Below, one piece after another: positions 10,691 to 22,800 of a stretch of 64,000 nt of DNA (positions are counted from its first letter, which is position 1; the number at the start of each line of letters is the position of its first letter). Position numbers and translations under genes: made by a program. The DNA comes from Chrysemys picta bellii (lineage: Eukaryota; Chordata; Testudines; Emydidae): assembly GCF_011386835.1 (NCBI RefSeq), contig NC_088797.1, positions 40,919,583 through 40,983,582 on the forward strand, read 5' to 3'. Below the pieces are notes generated by a model. It ran no database searches and was not told the DNA's origin. It saw nothing but the letters and a program-made list of their open reading frames with translations.

Positions 10691-13083
10691 ATCACTTAAT
10701 CACTATCAGGCATTTGTAAAGAAGAGGATAGAGAACATTTATGGCACTAGTGTGATTAGCCATGCTGCTCCCATTTTAAAAAGACACATGGTGCCAATCA
10801 ATTTGAGTTACTAGCATTTAAATGAGTATTCAAAGCTTTTCCAGTTACATCAAAATCTTTGTTTTGTCTGTTCTTTGTTTAAACAAAACAAAGATTTTTT
10901 TTCCCTTAGGAAGCCATGAGCAACAAGCACAGAACATATAATTAAGCCATGAAGTACAATGTATGCAAAGAATACATGGGAGAAAGACAGAGAAAGCCTT
11001 GCACAAGGTCTAGCCATGATTCTCTCGCCAGGCACAACACAGCTTCCCCTAGTTCCAGCTCCTCAGCTCTCCTGCTGAGACTCTGGCTTAAATAATGGCA
11101 GCAGAGCACAGCTTTCAAAAAAAGGAAGCATTCAGCACTGAAAACTGTCCTTGTAAAACTTCAGTTCAGTCTAGCTGCCACCTTTAGCTAGATCTGCTCA
11201 TATTCTTCTATTTTGCAGTTTACATCATTAAAAAAGAGGAAGTATTTTATGTCCCCTAAAAATACACATTGGCTTGATTCTCCACTGCATCGAATCAGAG
11301 CTTGTGCAGTGAACTGGGGGCTGTCAGAGAACTGATCACAGTTCCTTTATTATTCATTATTAATTATTATTATTATTATTAATCATCTGTATTAACATAG
11401 CATCTAGGAGCTCCAGTCGTGGACCAGGACCCCATTGTGCTAAACACTCTGACAAAGAACAAAAAGAAGGTCCCTGTGGCCTGTCCCAAGTTTCCAACCC
11501 CAGCGTCAGTTAAATCCTCTGGGACCTTATGCAGCCAGCAGAGAATCGGACATGATGGGATCTAACTCTGTCACATCTCCTTGTCTCTTCTGACATATCC
11601 CCTCCACTCCTTTTTCCTCCCCAAAATGCTGCTTGCCTTCTTATTTGAGTGGAAGGGTGAGGCTGCAGCAGGAGAGAGTGGAGTAGGTTGACTGAGCTAG
11701 CTCTGTGCCAGGAAAGGTTCCCCCTAAACAGAGGAGATTCACTAGGCACTTTAAGTTCACTTTGCTCCATGCAAGTAAGAGTGGGATACTAACATGCTAG
11801 TCATTCCAATTTACTGGCACCAGGCATACACCATGTACAAAGTGAAGTTGGGGGAGCAGAGAATCCGGCCAGTGCTATAGAATAATACCATGAACTCTTT
11901 GCTGGATTCTGGTACTTGAGGCTGATGTTACTTTGGCCTCATGGTATCCACACACTCAAGGTCTGAATCTGCCATACTTGGCCACATTTAAGTACCTAAG
12001 TTCTCAAATAGTCCCCTTGTGTCTGTGGAGTAATATGCTACTCACTGTAAGGATTGAAGACTGACTCAGAGGTTTTATAAACAGGGACCCGGAACACAAT
12101 AGAGGTAGAATCACCTACAGAAGTATCTACAGCCCTATCTAAACTCAACTTGGCTTCCATCCAGTACAGTCTCCCTAAACAGCACAGCCTCCTTAGCTTG
12201 TGGACCATGTCAGGACCTTGCAAGTCCATAGCAAGGCATGGCCAGACCAGTTCTCAGGAAGAAAAAAAAAAAAAAAACGCACCATCCACTCCAACCAAGT
12301 CAACCAGGCTAGAACTCTGCCTGCCATTAATTACAAGGTACAAACACAGCCAGAGAGAGCCTGAATTTGATCCAAGCATGCAAAACCTTGTAGCCAAAGA
12401 TAGAAACTACAACAGAGGAAGATATACTGATACAGTGTTATCATTTTAAAGTTGTCGGTGCAGTAACACACAGTAAATCAAGATAGTCTGTTTCAATGCA
12501 TTGTGCTATAATGGAGCAGCAAGAAATTTTGGCAAATTGAACTTGGTGATGCAGTATGGCAATGCAATTTCTGAAATTCCTACCTAACCATCTTTGCTAT
12601 TTTTCTCTATATACTCTCTTTCCTTTGATGTTTATTATCCTCTGTGAGATTAAACAACCGGTGAGATAGAGGAGATACCCATGAGACACACACCTGGTAA
12701 GAAACACATATTAGTTTTGTGATGATCTCTTTGGACAGTACTTATACAATCTGTTTCCATTTTACACAAGCACAATGCAAACAACTGGTACACAACACTC
12801 AGAGCCCAATTCTCAGCTGGTGTAAAACATCACTGATCAATTGACTTCTGTGGAGCTGCCCTACTTGATCCTAGCTGAAGCTCTGTCTCTCAGTGTAAGA
12901 CATTGCAAACCACAAAGCTGACAGTTATAATTTGAGTTCATGTCACATGGTCATGGATTACATTAAGATTTAATTGTGCTTTTAATTATGTAACCTACTG
13001 AAAGCTTTCCCTGGCTGCAAGGTACCTTGGGTGATTGCTTTAAGGAAATAATAGCCCTAAAACTAATAAACATTCTCTTTGCA
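10691..13083. other. Intron sequence with small repeat fragments
   Basis: An (ATT)n-like stretch lies at 11344-11382. A MIR/CORE-like fragment with GGACCAGGACCCCATTGTGC lies at 11385-11480. Ends of a palindromic element (GGCTTGATTCTCCACTGC at 11271, GCAGAGAATCCGGCC at 11855) bracket unrelated sequence. No gene is seen. Confidence 0.5.
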
Positions 13084-13902
13084 CAGGGGCGGGCAAACTT
13101 TTTGTCCTGAGGGCCGCATCGGGTTTTGGAAATTGTATGGAGGGCCAGTTAGGGGTTGGGGGCATGGCCTGCCCCCCATTCTCTCCCCCCACTTCTGGCC
13201 CCCGACAGCCTCCCCCCAAGACTCCTGACCCATCCAAACCGTCCTGTTCCCTGACGGCCCCCCTGGAACCCCTGCCCCATCCACTCCCCCTGCTCCCTGT
13301 CCCCTGACACAAAAACCCGGAACCCCCACCCCTGACTGCCCTGTGCCACCCCATCCAACCCTTCCTCTCATTCCTGACTTGCCCCCCCCCCCCGAGACCC
13401 CTGCCCCATCCAATCACCCCTTCTCCCTGACTGCCCCCGGAACCCCTGCCCCTGACTGCCCCCCGCCGCCCCATCCAACCCCCCCCTCCTTCCTGACTGC
13501 CCTCCCGGGACCCCTGCCTCCATTCAACCCCTGTTCCCTGCCCGCCCCGACCCCTATCCACACTCCCCACCCCCTGAGCACCACCCCAAACTCCCCTGCC
13601 CTCTATCCAACCCCCCCTGCTCCCTGCCCCCCCGTTCCCTGCCCCCTCACTGCACTGCTTGGAGCACTGGTGGCGCAGCAGCCGTGCCGACCGGCTGGAG
13701 CCAGCCACACTCCGTGCAGCACAGAGACTGGGTCAGGCCGTGGCTCTACAGCTGCACTACCCCAGGAGCTCACTGCCCAGAGCATTGCGCTGGCGGTGCA
13801 GTGAGCTGAGGCTGCGGGGGAGGAAGAACAGCAGGGGAGGGGCCGGGGAGGAAGGTCCCGCAGGCCGGATGTGGCCCATGGGCCGTAGTTTATCCACCTC
13901 TG
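13084..13902 (+). mobile_element. Non-autonomous hAT-type transposon with C-rich minisatellite core
   Basis: The left end CAGGGGCGGGCAAACTTTTT and the right end GGGCCGTAGTTTATCCACCT followed by CTG form hAT-type terminal inverted repeats. Flanking 8-mers tctttgca and ccttagca agree at 6 of 8 positions, as for an old 8-bp target duplication. The interior is a decayed tandem array of CCCTGCCCCATCCAACCCC-type units on the plus strand. Long frames through it (for example 222 codons at 13708-13040) have no start context or domain and are not genes. Confidence 0.75.
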
Positions 13903-16900
13903 CCTTAGCATGTATCCATCCTAAAAGACCCCAAAGCTACATGCACATAGAACCACTGAAAAGTAGACACTCATGCAGTGGAGGGCAGCAGCTCACTGGC
14001 ACGACATAATTACAGAGAAAACATTCAACCAAAGACACTGGGGGGAAAACTGTGACCTTACAAAAAGCACTACCACAGAATCCTTAGGGTGGATTTTCAA
14101 GAGTACTCAGCACTGGCCTAACTCTGCTCTCAGTGACGTCAATGGGAGTTTTATCACTTACTCCAATGGGAGCAAAGTTAAGCTAACACTGTACACCTCT
14201 GAAAATCCCATCCTGTATGTCAGAGCAAGCAGCAAGGACCTCGGATTGTGAGCTACTGGTAATAACACGACAGAGCTCAACTGTTTTCCGTCTCATTCGG
14301 TGTGGCAGAGCTGGCCCGTTAACACCATCCTGAATATAAGGGGAAATGCTGGGAACAGGGGGAGCTCTCCGGACTGGAGGATCTCGGGTCTGAGACAGAG
14401 AGGTTCTACAGAAGGAACCATAGGAACAGCCAAGCTTGCGGAGAAGGCTTGGGATGGTGTTCACAGGAAGAGGGTGAGAGTGATCTTGTGTAGTCTGCAC
14501 AGACTGTGGCTGGAGCGGGTTGGGAGTACCACTTGATCACAGTGCATGAAATTCACCCCTGAGCAGAGGGCATCAATATAATCCAAGAGATCTACATATG
14601 GCAAACCCCATGGTACTCTACGGAGAGATTGATTAAGGTATAGCTGAGAGACCTTTACAATTTCTTTTTTTTTTTAGCTATTATGAGACCATATTGAAAA
14701 GTCAGGGTGGAAACTATTGCTTTTTTCTGGGCTGCCAAGCTATCTATACAATAAGATCTGGAGCCTACAGGGGGGACTTAGGGAGGGAAAAGGAACACAG
14801 GCTCATTTTCTGCAGCTCAGAAGTACCTAATGATTCTGCGGCATGTGAGAAAGCTGAGCTGTGGGGCAAGCTGGAGTATTACTCCTTGACAGACATGATA
14901 GATATCTGGCTGTTTTGCTGCATGCATTTTGAATCATTTGAAATACTGGAGCTTACCGCACTTAGGAACTTTCTTAGACAAAGGGTAAGGAAGAGAGACA
15001 GGGTATCATTTCCCAATGAGACTAATCCTTATTCAGTTGAGTTGGCTGTTGAGTTAGGTTATGATTCGATAGCATTTCAGTGTGCCTGAGCTTTTTCCAT
15101 TGTGTACTTTGGCTTGCTCTGCTGTGGAGTTTTGATATTTCAATGTGGTTTATTGCAGGAGGGTGCAGGCTACTGGGGGTGAAATGCTCCTTGGCAGAGG
15201 CGCCAGGCCAGCTATACCACATAATGGCAGACACATCCAGCGAGTGTTTCTTTGTGCTTTGCTTCTATAAGTCAATTTGTAGGAATCAATCACTGACTAG
15301 GCTGCAAAGGAGGATTCTGTGCTGTTGACACTATCTGTTGGCAACACAGGGACTGACACCAGTTGAAGTTTAGCCTTTCTTTCCATTATATGATTTACCA
15401 ATGTTATATCATTATACTGGTCTTCCTTTTCATTATATGATTAAACTTAATGTCCCCTGAGTGATAATTTAATCATGGTCACTTCTCCAAATAGGTAACT
15501 GTGAGAGCTTCTGAGAAAAGGGTGTCTTCACTTACTCATTTATTTTAGCCAAAACAATGATTTATCCCAAGACAACTAGCATTTGCCTTCCTCTGTTCAT
15601 GCAAACTTTCCCAAAGGGAACATCTTAAATCTATGCTCCACAGCACTATCCAGAGAGCCCAGGTGCAATTCAAGGTGTTTGCTTTGACCATCTAAGCACT
15701 AAACAGTTTGGATCTTAGTTACTTCAAAGACCACTTCTCTCTTTGTGTACACCACATTAGCAAACATCTGTCAGGTTTAAAAGGGGATAGTATGGTAACA
15801 GATGTTTCTAGTGAAGTGCCTTGAATCCTAACCCCTGGAATCCACTTCCTTGTGTTGACCTTAACATAATGTTGCAATGCCTATATATTCTCCTAGGCTT
15901 TTTGTGGATGGGAGGCACGGGGGAGGTTGGGTTCAGGGAGATTAATTAATATTCTATTCAAGAACCTAATAGTTCAACTGTAAATTAAAAAAAACTAGGT
16001 GGAAAAAGCCCCAAAACACTGGAAACCAAAGGATAATTTGTTGTTAAGAACTATGGTAGTAACAAGTCATTTTTAAGGCGAGAACCCTTGAAATATTCTG
16101 AGTATTCTGCCACCAGAGTTTAATGCATTGTGTAAAATAGATTTGGCTTGCAATAACCAAAGGAAAGGTGAAATTATTAACTACATTTTGTGCAATGGTT
16201 CCCCCCTCCAAAATAGAAATTGATTGGGATTTGGAAATAATTTTCATATATAGGACATCTCAATAGCTCAAACCATCAAGGGCCTGGGAAAGAAGCCAGG
16301 GGACTTGGGACATTTGGCACATTAAAGGAAATATCAGATGAACTGAAGATGTGCCAAGGAGGGTTTCTTTGGATTTGGGTTAGGATTAGGCTAGGTTTTG
16401 GTGTTGCAGATTGAATCCAAATCAGAGATAGATGTGGGTTTGGAATTCAATGGTGGTGAAAGCTTAGGAGTGCTACTCAGGAGATTTTGGCTGGAATTGG
16501 TAAATTCAATAGGCCTCTTCTGATTGGAATTTGACCCAGAATCAAAATAATCAGGGTGGTCTCAGATCCTGTGATTTGCACCCAAACACATAAATCCAGA
16601 AATGTGAAGGTGTGGGGTTTGTTTTTTGCCCACCTCTAGTTATGTGTGTATAACTTGGCTAAATTACAATAAAGAGGGAAGACTTTACTTTCTTTTTAGT
16701 GTATGCAAGGTGTAAACCCCAAGCAAGGAGAGGAATTGTCCAGACACATGATGGATATGGAATCAAATGAAGACAAGGTAAATTTAGAATGAATATTAGA
16801 ATAAATGGTGAAATCCCTTATGCTGCAGGTTAACATAATAAGAGGAATGTTGGCTGACCTGACACTGGCATATTTAAAGCTAGGCTGGGCAAATTAACAT
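13903..16900. other. Intron sequence with minor repeats
   Basis: A palindromic MITE-like piece (TGGATTTTCAAGAGTACTCA ... CTCTGAAAATCCCATCC) lies at 14090-14214. Sequence at 16260-16645 has internal inverted words (ATTTGGGTTAGGATT ... GCCCACCTCT) and may be a decayed repeat. No gene is seen; the 131-codon frame at 14694 is unsupported. Confidence 0.45.
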
Positions 16901-16904
16901 AATT

Positions 16905-17042
16905 TGAATTACAGTAGCACAAAAAGACTCCATCTAGGTCCAAGCAACATTGTGCTAAGCACTGTATAGGCATCTAGTAAAAGACTGCGGCTGCCCCCAA
17001 GAGCTTATATTATTAGCTTGTGAAGATGTAATGTGTGGGAGA
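16905..17042 (+). repeat. MIR/CORE-SINE-like fragment
   Basis: AATTACAGTAGCACAAAAAG, AACATTGTGCTAAGCACTGT and CCCCAAGAGCTTATATTA follow the order of the repeat at 5.6 kb. The palindrome at 17043 begins inside this copy. Confidence 0.55.
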
Positions 17043-17123
17043 AACAAGTGATGAGGAGTAGGGTGGGAGAGGGAGGATAGGATTCCTATCCTCCCTCTCC
17101 CACCCTACTCCTCATCACTTGTT
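17043..17123. repeat. 81-bp perfect palindrome
   Basis: Two exact 40-bp arms are centred on the single base 17083. One arm is purine-rich (GGGTGGGAGAGGGAGGATAG), the other its exact complement. There is no spacer to speak of, so the DNA would form a cruciform or hairpin. The left arm is continuous with the MIR-like repeat, so the right arm is the likely copied one. Confidence 0.95.
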
Positions 17124-17985
17124 AGGAACATGTTTCAAGCACAGGAAAATGTCCAAGAGGGACCATTCTTGTGTTGGGAAAGGAATGTAGATAGCCCAGG
17201 ATCTCTCTCCCATCGCTAAATTCTATAAACTCCCTGTGACTACTGGTTATCTCTGTTCTTCCACCTTTTCGGTGATCATGCTTTCACACCTGTGCAAAGC
17301 TCGGGAAGATAAAATGCCTGGAGGAGGGCAGGCATTTATACACTTACTGAAAATGTCTTTAGTTTTTTTTTTGTTTGTTTTTTTGGGGGGCGTGCTAACC
17401 TACCTTACATTTAGTAAATCAGCAAAGAAAACCACAAAGAGAAAAAAGAAAGTTCCAGTGCTGGAACTGGCAGAGAGGGGAGGATAGGTGATTATGTGCT
17501 AACCTCCGTTTCTCACAGTTGAAAAATAACCTCTTCATCCCAACTTGAGCACTGTGATTTTGAAAGATGGATAATGTGTTTACTTCAGTTTCCAGGAGTA
17601 CACTTCTTCGGGGCACTATATTTCTCAGGAACACTGCGTTTTCCTGGGAAAGGGATTCTTCAATAAAGCTTTCCAATGTGCAGGAGATGGAACTGCTGCC
17701 AACATATTGTGGAAAGGAATGTCCCAGGCCACTTATTGCATTATTTCATGGTTTGGAAAAGCTGAGAAACAGATTCAATCTATTTGGGAAAACCCCTTAG
17801 TGTCTACTCACTGCTTTAGAACAGTTTACAAGATGCTTTTCCTTTACAAGTAATTGGGGCAGGAGGCTTCTTGGGGTCACTTACTTATCTGCATCTCTTC
17901 AGCCAGGAACACAGCAAGAATTTTATATTCATTCACAGCCAAGGTCTCCAGCGTCCAGCCCAGCTCACTGCTGTGGGAGTCAAGG
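17124..17985. other. Intron sequence, nothing recognised
   Basis: AT-rich intron without a recognised repeat or gene. Confidence 0.5.
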
Positions 17986-18505
17986 TTAAAGAAAATCTAC
18001 CCATCCCCTTGACCTTCTCCTCATGGCTCGGTGTTGGTGATGGGGGTTGGTCCTCGAGCCAAGTCACTAACAAAAGTCCAACCAAACAAAAGGTTCTTCT
18101 GCCCCTCTGGCGTTACTCTGTAGTTCCTTCGGTGCTCAGTTCTTGGCCCCTTCTGGGCCATCTTAAACTCCTGCCCTGCTCTGTTACTGAGCACTGGCTC
18201 CCAGGAGCCCCTCTCACAGTCTTACCACTTGCTAAAGTCCCTGCTCTTGGCCCCGACCCCTAGGCCCTGCAGAATTCTCCCTTTCTCTTTTATCTAAGCA
18301 CTGCTTCACAGGGCTTTCCTTCTGCAGGCCCTGTTTCCTAGCAGGTTGCCACTGCCTCCCTCTCAAGGGATTTTAGCAGCTTCTCCCAGGAATCTTCCTG
18401 CACTACCTCAGGGCCACCCACAGAAGCCCAACCTGCTTCCTGTAGCTACTCTCCCTCACTGAGTTCTTGCAGCCCTTTTTTATGAGCCCCAATTGTTCAT
18501 CAGGC

Positions 18506-19217
18506 CAGGGCAAAAAAGAAGAGCGCCGCCCCGCCGTAACACCCCCCCCAAGTGCCACACTGCCGACTCCCCCCCAGTGCCACGCCGGGCCGCCGAACCC
18601 CCCCGCCGATTGCTGCGCCAGGCCGCCCAAACCTCCCCCCCATGCGCTGGGTCGCCCAAAACCCCCGGAGCGCCAGGCTGCCAACCCCCCCCGAGCGCCT
18701 CGCCGGCCCCCCCACGAACGCCAGGCCGGGCCGCCCAAACCCTCGGAGCAGCGCGCTGGGATGGCCAACCCCCCCTCCCGAGTGCCAGGCTGGGCCGCCC
18801 AAACCCTCGGAGCAGCGCGCTGGGATGGCCAACCCCCACTCCCGAGCACCAGGCCGGGCCGCCCAAACCCTCGGAGCAGCGCGCTGGGATGGCCAACCCC
18901 CCGTCCCAAGCGCCAGGCCGGGCTGCCCAAACCCTCGGAGCGCAGCGCCAGGCCAGCCAACCCCCCTCCCAAGCGCCGTGCCGGGCTGCCCAAACCCTCG
19001 GAGCGCCGCGCCGTGCCACACCGGCCAAACCCCCACCCCTCTCAGTGCCGCACCATGCCATGCCATGCCACCGAAACAAAAAAAAACCCTCGAGCACCAC
19101 CCCACGAACAAAAACGAAAACACCGCGAGCGCCCTCCGCCACCCCAACATTGGCCGCCCCTTATAAGGTGCTGCCCCAAGCACATGCTTGGTCGGCTGGT
19201 GCCTGGAGCCGGCCCTG
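18506..19217 (-). mobile_element. hAT-type non-autonomous element with a 64-bp minisatellite
   Basis: The ends read CAGGGC (left) and GCCGGCCCTG (right), with ATCAGGC repeated at 18499-18505 and 19218-19224. The right end (GGTGCCTGGAGCCGGCCCTG) matches the elements at 24.8 and 62.1 kb. Inside, a unit carrying CCCAAACCCTCGGAGC recurs at 18734, 18798, 18862, 18926 and 18989, period 63-64 bp, preceded by more degenerate units. Frames of 196-343 codons on both strands are products of this array. Confidence 0.78.
18700..19010. repeat. GC-rich minisatellite, unit about 64 bp
   Basis: About five tandem units contain GGCCGCCCAAACCCTCGGAG and GCGCTGGGATGGCCAACCCC, with small variations in the junction of each unit. 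The array lies wholly within the hAT-type element. Confidence 0.9.
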
Positions 19218-19544
19218 ATCAGGCTAACACATGACCCCATTAGATCCCCGCAGGCTGGGAAGCAGCTAATTACTGCATAGTGGGGATGGCCCCTTTTCCC
19301 CTTAAACGGCCAGTCACCCTGTGACAGGGCCTTGGAGCAAGAGTGGTCCCAGCCTTTGCATGCCTCGTCCCTAACCTTACTGAGAAGCAGCAGCATCCAG
19401 GGAGCCACAGTGGCGTTGGATGTTACTCTCCACCAACAATGCTCAGCACCTTGTGTAGCCTGCCCCCCATTCAGCAGAGCAATACCAGTCCCCCTGTGCC
19501 CATACAGGATTTTCTCCCTAATGATATACACTTTGCTAATTCCA

Positions 19545-19564
19545 TCTCTCTCTCTCTCTCTCTC
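19545..19564. repeat. (TC)n microsatellite
   Basis: Ten uninterrupted TC dinucleotides. Confidence 0.9.
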
Positions 19565-19613
19565 CAGAGCCTAGGTACTTTGTTATTGTTTATTTATAGC
19601 AGATCTCATATTA

Positions 19614-19800
19614 CACCTCTACCCCGATATAACACTGTCCTCGGGAGCCAAAAAATCTTACCGCATTATAGGTGAAACCGCGTTATATCGAACTTGCTTT
19701 GATCCACTGGAGTGCACAGTCCCGTCCCCCAGAGTGCTGCTTTACCGCGTTATATCCGAATTCGTGTTATATCGGGTCGTGTTATATCGGGGTAGAAGTA
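19614..19800 (-). mobile_element. TA-flanked MITE (Tc1/mariner-like)
   Basis: Terminal inverted repeats of about 20 bp (CACCTCTACCCCGATATAAC and its complement with few changes) are flanked by TA at 19612-19613 and 19801-19802. There is no coding capacity. A second copy in opposite orientation lies at 39928-40120. Confidence 0.85.
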
Positions 19801-19809
19801 TACTTTGAA

Positions 19810-22800
19810 TACAGCATGTAAAAATGTGTGCGTATTTCTCCTTGCCACCTACAAAATTTTAATCTGTCAAGTCCCTAACTTCAGATGTCACGCAACAGGC
19901 TTTAATTTCTCGTTCAGCTTTCTAATTAGTTAGCAAGACTCCTCCTTGGCTGGAAGGCCCAATGCTAAACCAGTCATAAAGAGACCTGGATGGTTCCAGG
20001 AACTCCAAACACACTGAAAGTCCAACAAACATTTGCCAGCAACACACCAGCGAGAAAAGTGACATTCATCACATTACACAACACCCAAGCACACGCTTAT
20101 CTCACATAGGGTGCTTGTGCCAGGTTATTGACAGAAAAGGGCTCAGCCTCCTCCACAAACACAGACCAGGTTTATAAACAACATACATTGTTATAATATT
20201 GCCCCAGCATTTGCACTTCCCGACCTTCTCACAAAAAGAAACAGAGGCCCACTTGACGTTGCCCCTCCTCTACTCCCAGTTGCACCACCAATGTGAACAA
20301 TCTCTGCTTGCACTTCCACTACTTTTTTGGGGCAGTTATTTTTATGACTGGAAGCAGCATCAGGGAATCTCTCAGGCTCTGGTGCTGCTCGGTTGGTCCT
20401 ACCAGAACAATGTGTTCTACTAAAGAGCATTGGAGCTTCTCTGCACCGGAGCAGCAAGTAACAGCAGCTTCTCTTCCAACATAAATAAGGATGGCAGATT
20501 ATAACTCTAACACAGTTCACCTCTACTCATGTAAAACTCAGTGAATCAAGGAAAAGGACAGTTTTTCAAGTTATATTTTACTCAGCAATAACTTCTGAAA
20601 ATGTACCAGTGATTGATTACCTCTCAATTGGCTTGGCCTTGTCTGCAATGTACACAACTTTGTAGTGGTTTATAATTACTAGTATTCTTTCCAATCTAGC
20701 ATATTAGGCTGCCCTAAACGAGCTCATAAGGTCATCATAGACCTAATTAGGAGTAGGGAGAGGGATAAGAATAGAAGATTTGAAGAAGGAAGTGATGTTT
20801 TTCCTCCTGGCCCCTGAATAGGGTGAGACAAGAAAAAAAATAGATCTTTGTAGTTCAATTTACATAGATTTGTATAATGTTGTAAGGTACTCTGGTACCA
20901 CACCGATGAGCACACCACAGACATCTAGCTAAATTGCCATGCCTCCCTTCAGCCTGTTGCTGGACCATAGACTGGATCATTTGCCAGAACTTCCTCTGTA
21001 AGCCTCCTGCCAGGGGTTGCTTAATATCAGTGAACTCTGCACCACCAGAAATTAACTGCTACTATTATAAAGATCCCAGCTGGTCTGATGACCTGGATTT
21101 CTTGCTTCAGTTATGAATCTTGGTCTAACTCTTGCATTAATTGGTTCTAATATCAGAAGTACACAATATATGCTTTTCCTGTTACATGGTTTAGCTGCCA
21201 AAAATATTACCTTCCTCCCATTGTTTCAAAACCATATGACCAAATTTCCACCACAGTGCTTGGAGGTATTAACATACAAGTTAAAATGAGTGGGTTGTCT
21301 AATAAAAATAAAACATAAACACAATGCCCAGGCTTTATCCCCCCCTTTTGTGCCAAAATACTGCAAAGGGGATGGAGAGCTCCCCTAAAAAGGCAGCTGG
21401 GGATTACCCTGATGTAGAGGGAATTGTGGTGTAAAGCCAGCGTAGCCTCCACTTGGGCACAGGGTCATATCAGAACTGGAAAGGGGTCTGATGTGGGCCA
21501 AAGGGGATGGTGCCAGATCACAATGCATTCCAAAAATCCTTGGCTAGCAAAGCAGTCCCTAGAAGACTGTTGTAGCTAGTGCAATTGAGCAGCCTTTAGG
21601 CTGCTCTAATTGATGCAGATCAATTTGTCCCCCCAGACAGCTCCACAGTGAGAGGCACAGAAAAATGTCTCACAGGCTCCTTCCTAATACTGCCACTCCC
21701 TGTCAGATCTTGCTCCCAGTTCAATTTGACAAAACATGGAGATCTGGTTTGCCGTGTGGGATAATTCAGTGTGGTTATCACTGTCTGTGCCCAAAGGATG
21801 AAAAAGCAAAGGAGGCTGCAGGTCAGGACTGAGATGCTTTGGCAGAGATGTGAAAAGAAATTTTCACCAAGTCTGCCAGTGTTATTCATAGTTCAATCCA
21901 ATGTTATTTGTTATTAATTGTGAGCACCAAATTAATTAACTTTTGTTTTAAATAAAAAGGAACTTGAGTATCTTGGTTAATAAGAACTAAACACCTTTTC
22001 TGCTGGTTACTGCTTTAGCCTCTACACTGATCAGATGCAGAAACAGCCTTTGAAATGACAACTTTAGGGGCTTGATTCACACTACTACGGTCCTTTATGC
22101 TGCTTGTGAGGTGTAAAGGGGCCTTACAAGGACTATAATGTGGTTGTAAATTTCCACCCACTCTATGTCCTTTTTACAGTGTCTGAGTGGCATAATGTGG
22201 CCTTAGCATCACTGAGAATCAGGCCCCAACCCTTTGAAGGTGACATACTAGGTATAAGAAACAGCATTGGACGTGCATTTTGCACTATATGTCTGATACA
22301 TTCAGCAGCAATGAAGTGGTTACTTCCCAGCACAGGGTAAATAAAAATGCATCCTTCTTAGTGAAACTAATATGACCTTATTATTACCACCACAGCTGTC
22401 TATATTTCCCAGTTTATAATTGCATTCATGTCACTTTCTGTAACTTCTTTACTCTTAGGACATTTTTTTTACGTGTCAAGTCTCATAACTACTACTTAAG
22501 GAAAATAGATGGTATAATACAATACTGGGCTAGGCACCAGAGGTAGTGATTATTACAAACCTGATATATCTCTGATACAGAATCTGTGAGATGGTTTTCT
22601 TTTTTAAGAGGAGAAGACAAGTCAAAAGATATTTTTTATCTGATTCTGTGCCTTACATGTAATATATACATAATATATACAAAAGAGTAGCTGTTAATGT
22701 GTTGAATAAAGCAAATGATGGGTCACTCTCTCCAAGTGCTCTTCTGTTTGGATTTAATGACTATTTGGCTACAGAATAAGAGAAATCCATGTTAGCGGGG

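Larger units (their letters stand above)
17990..19326 (-). mobile_element. ERV-type LTR interrupted by a DNA transposon
   Basis: On the minus strand the LTR starts TGTCACAGGGTGACTGGCC at 19326, continues to GTGTTAGCCTGAT, is broken at 19217-18506, and resumes GCCTGATGAACAATTGGGG onward to about 18000 (boundary uncertain). No internal retroviral genes are attached, so it is a solo LTR or a fragment. Confidence 0.6.

Noticed and set aside
13040..13804. Gly/Arg-rich frame of 222 codons and Pro-rich frame of 153 codons
   Set aside because: Both read the C-rich minisatellite core of a hAT-type element; no start context, no conserved domain.
18700..19010. CRISPR-like regular array
   Set aside because: Units are contiguous 64-bp tandem copies without unique spacers, in a vertebrate transposon.
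18480..19531. Long open frames (196-343 codons) on both strands
   Set aside because: They follow a 64-bp GC-rich tandem array with period near a multiple of three plus one, appear in several frames at once, and have no domain; they are composition and repeat effects.
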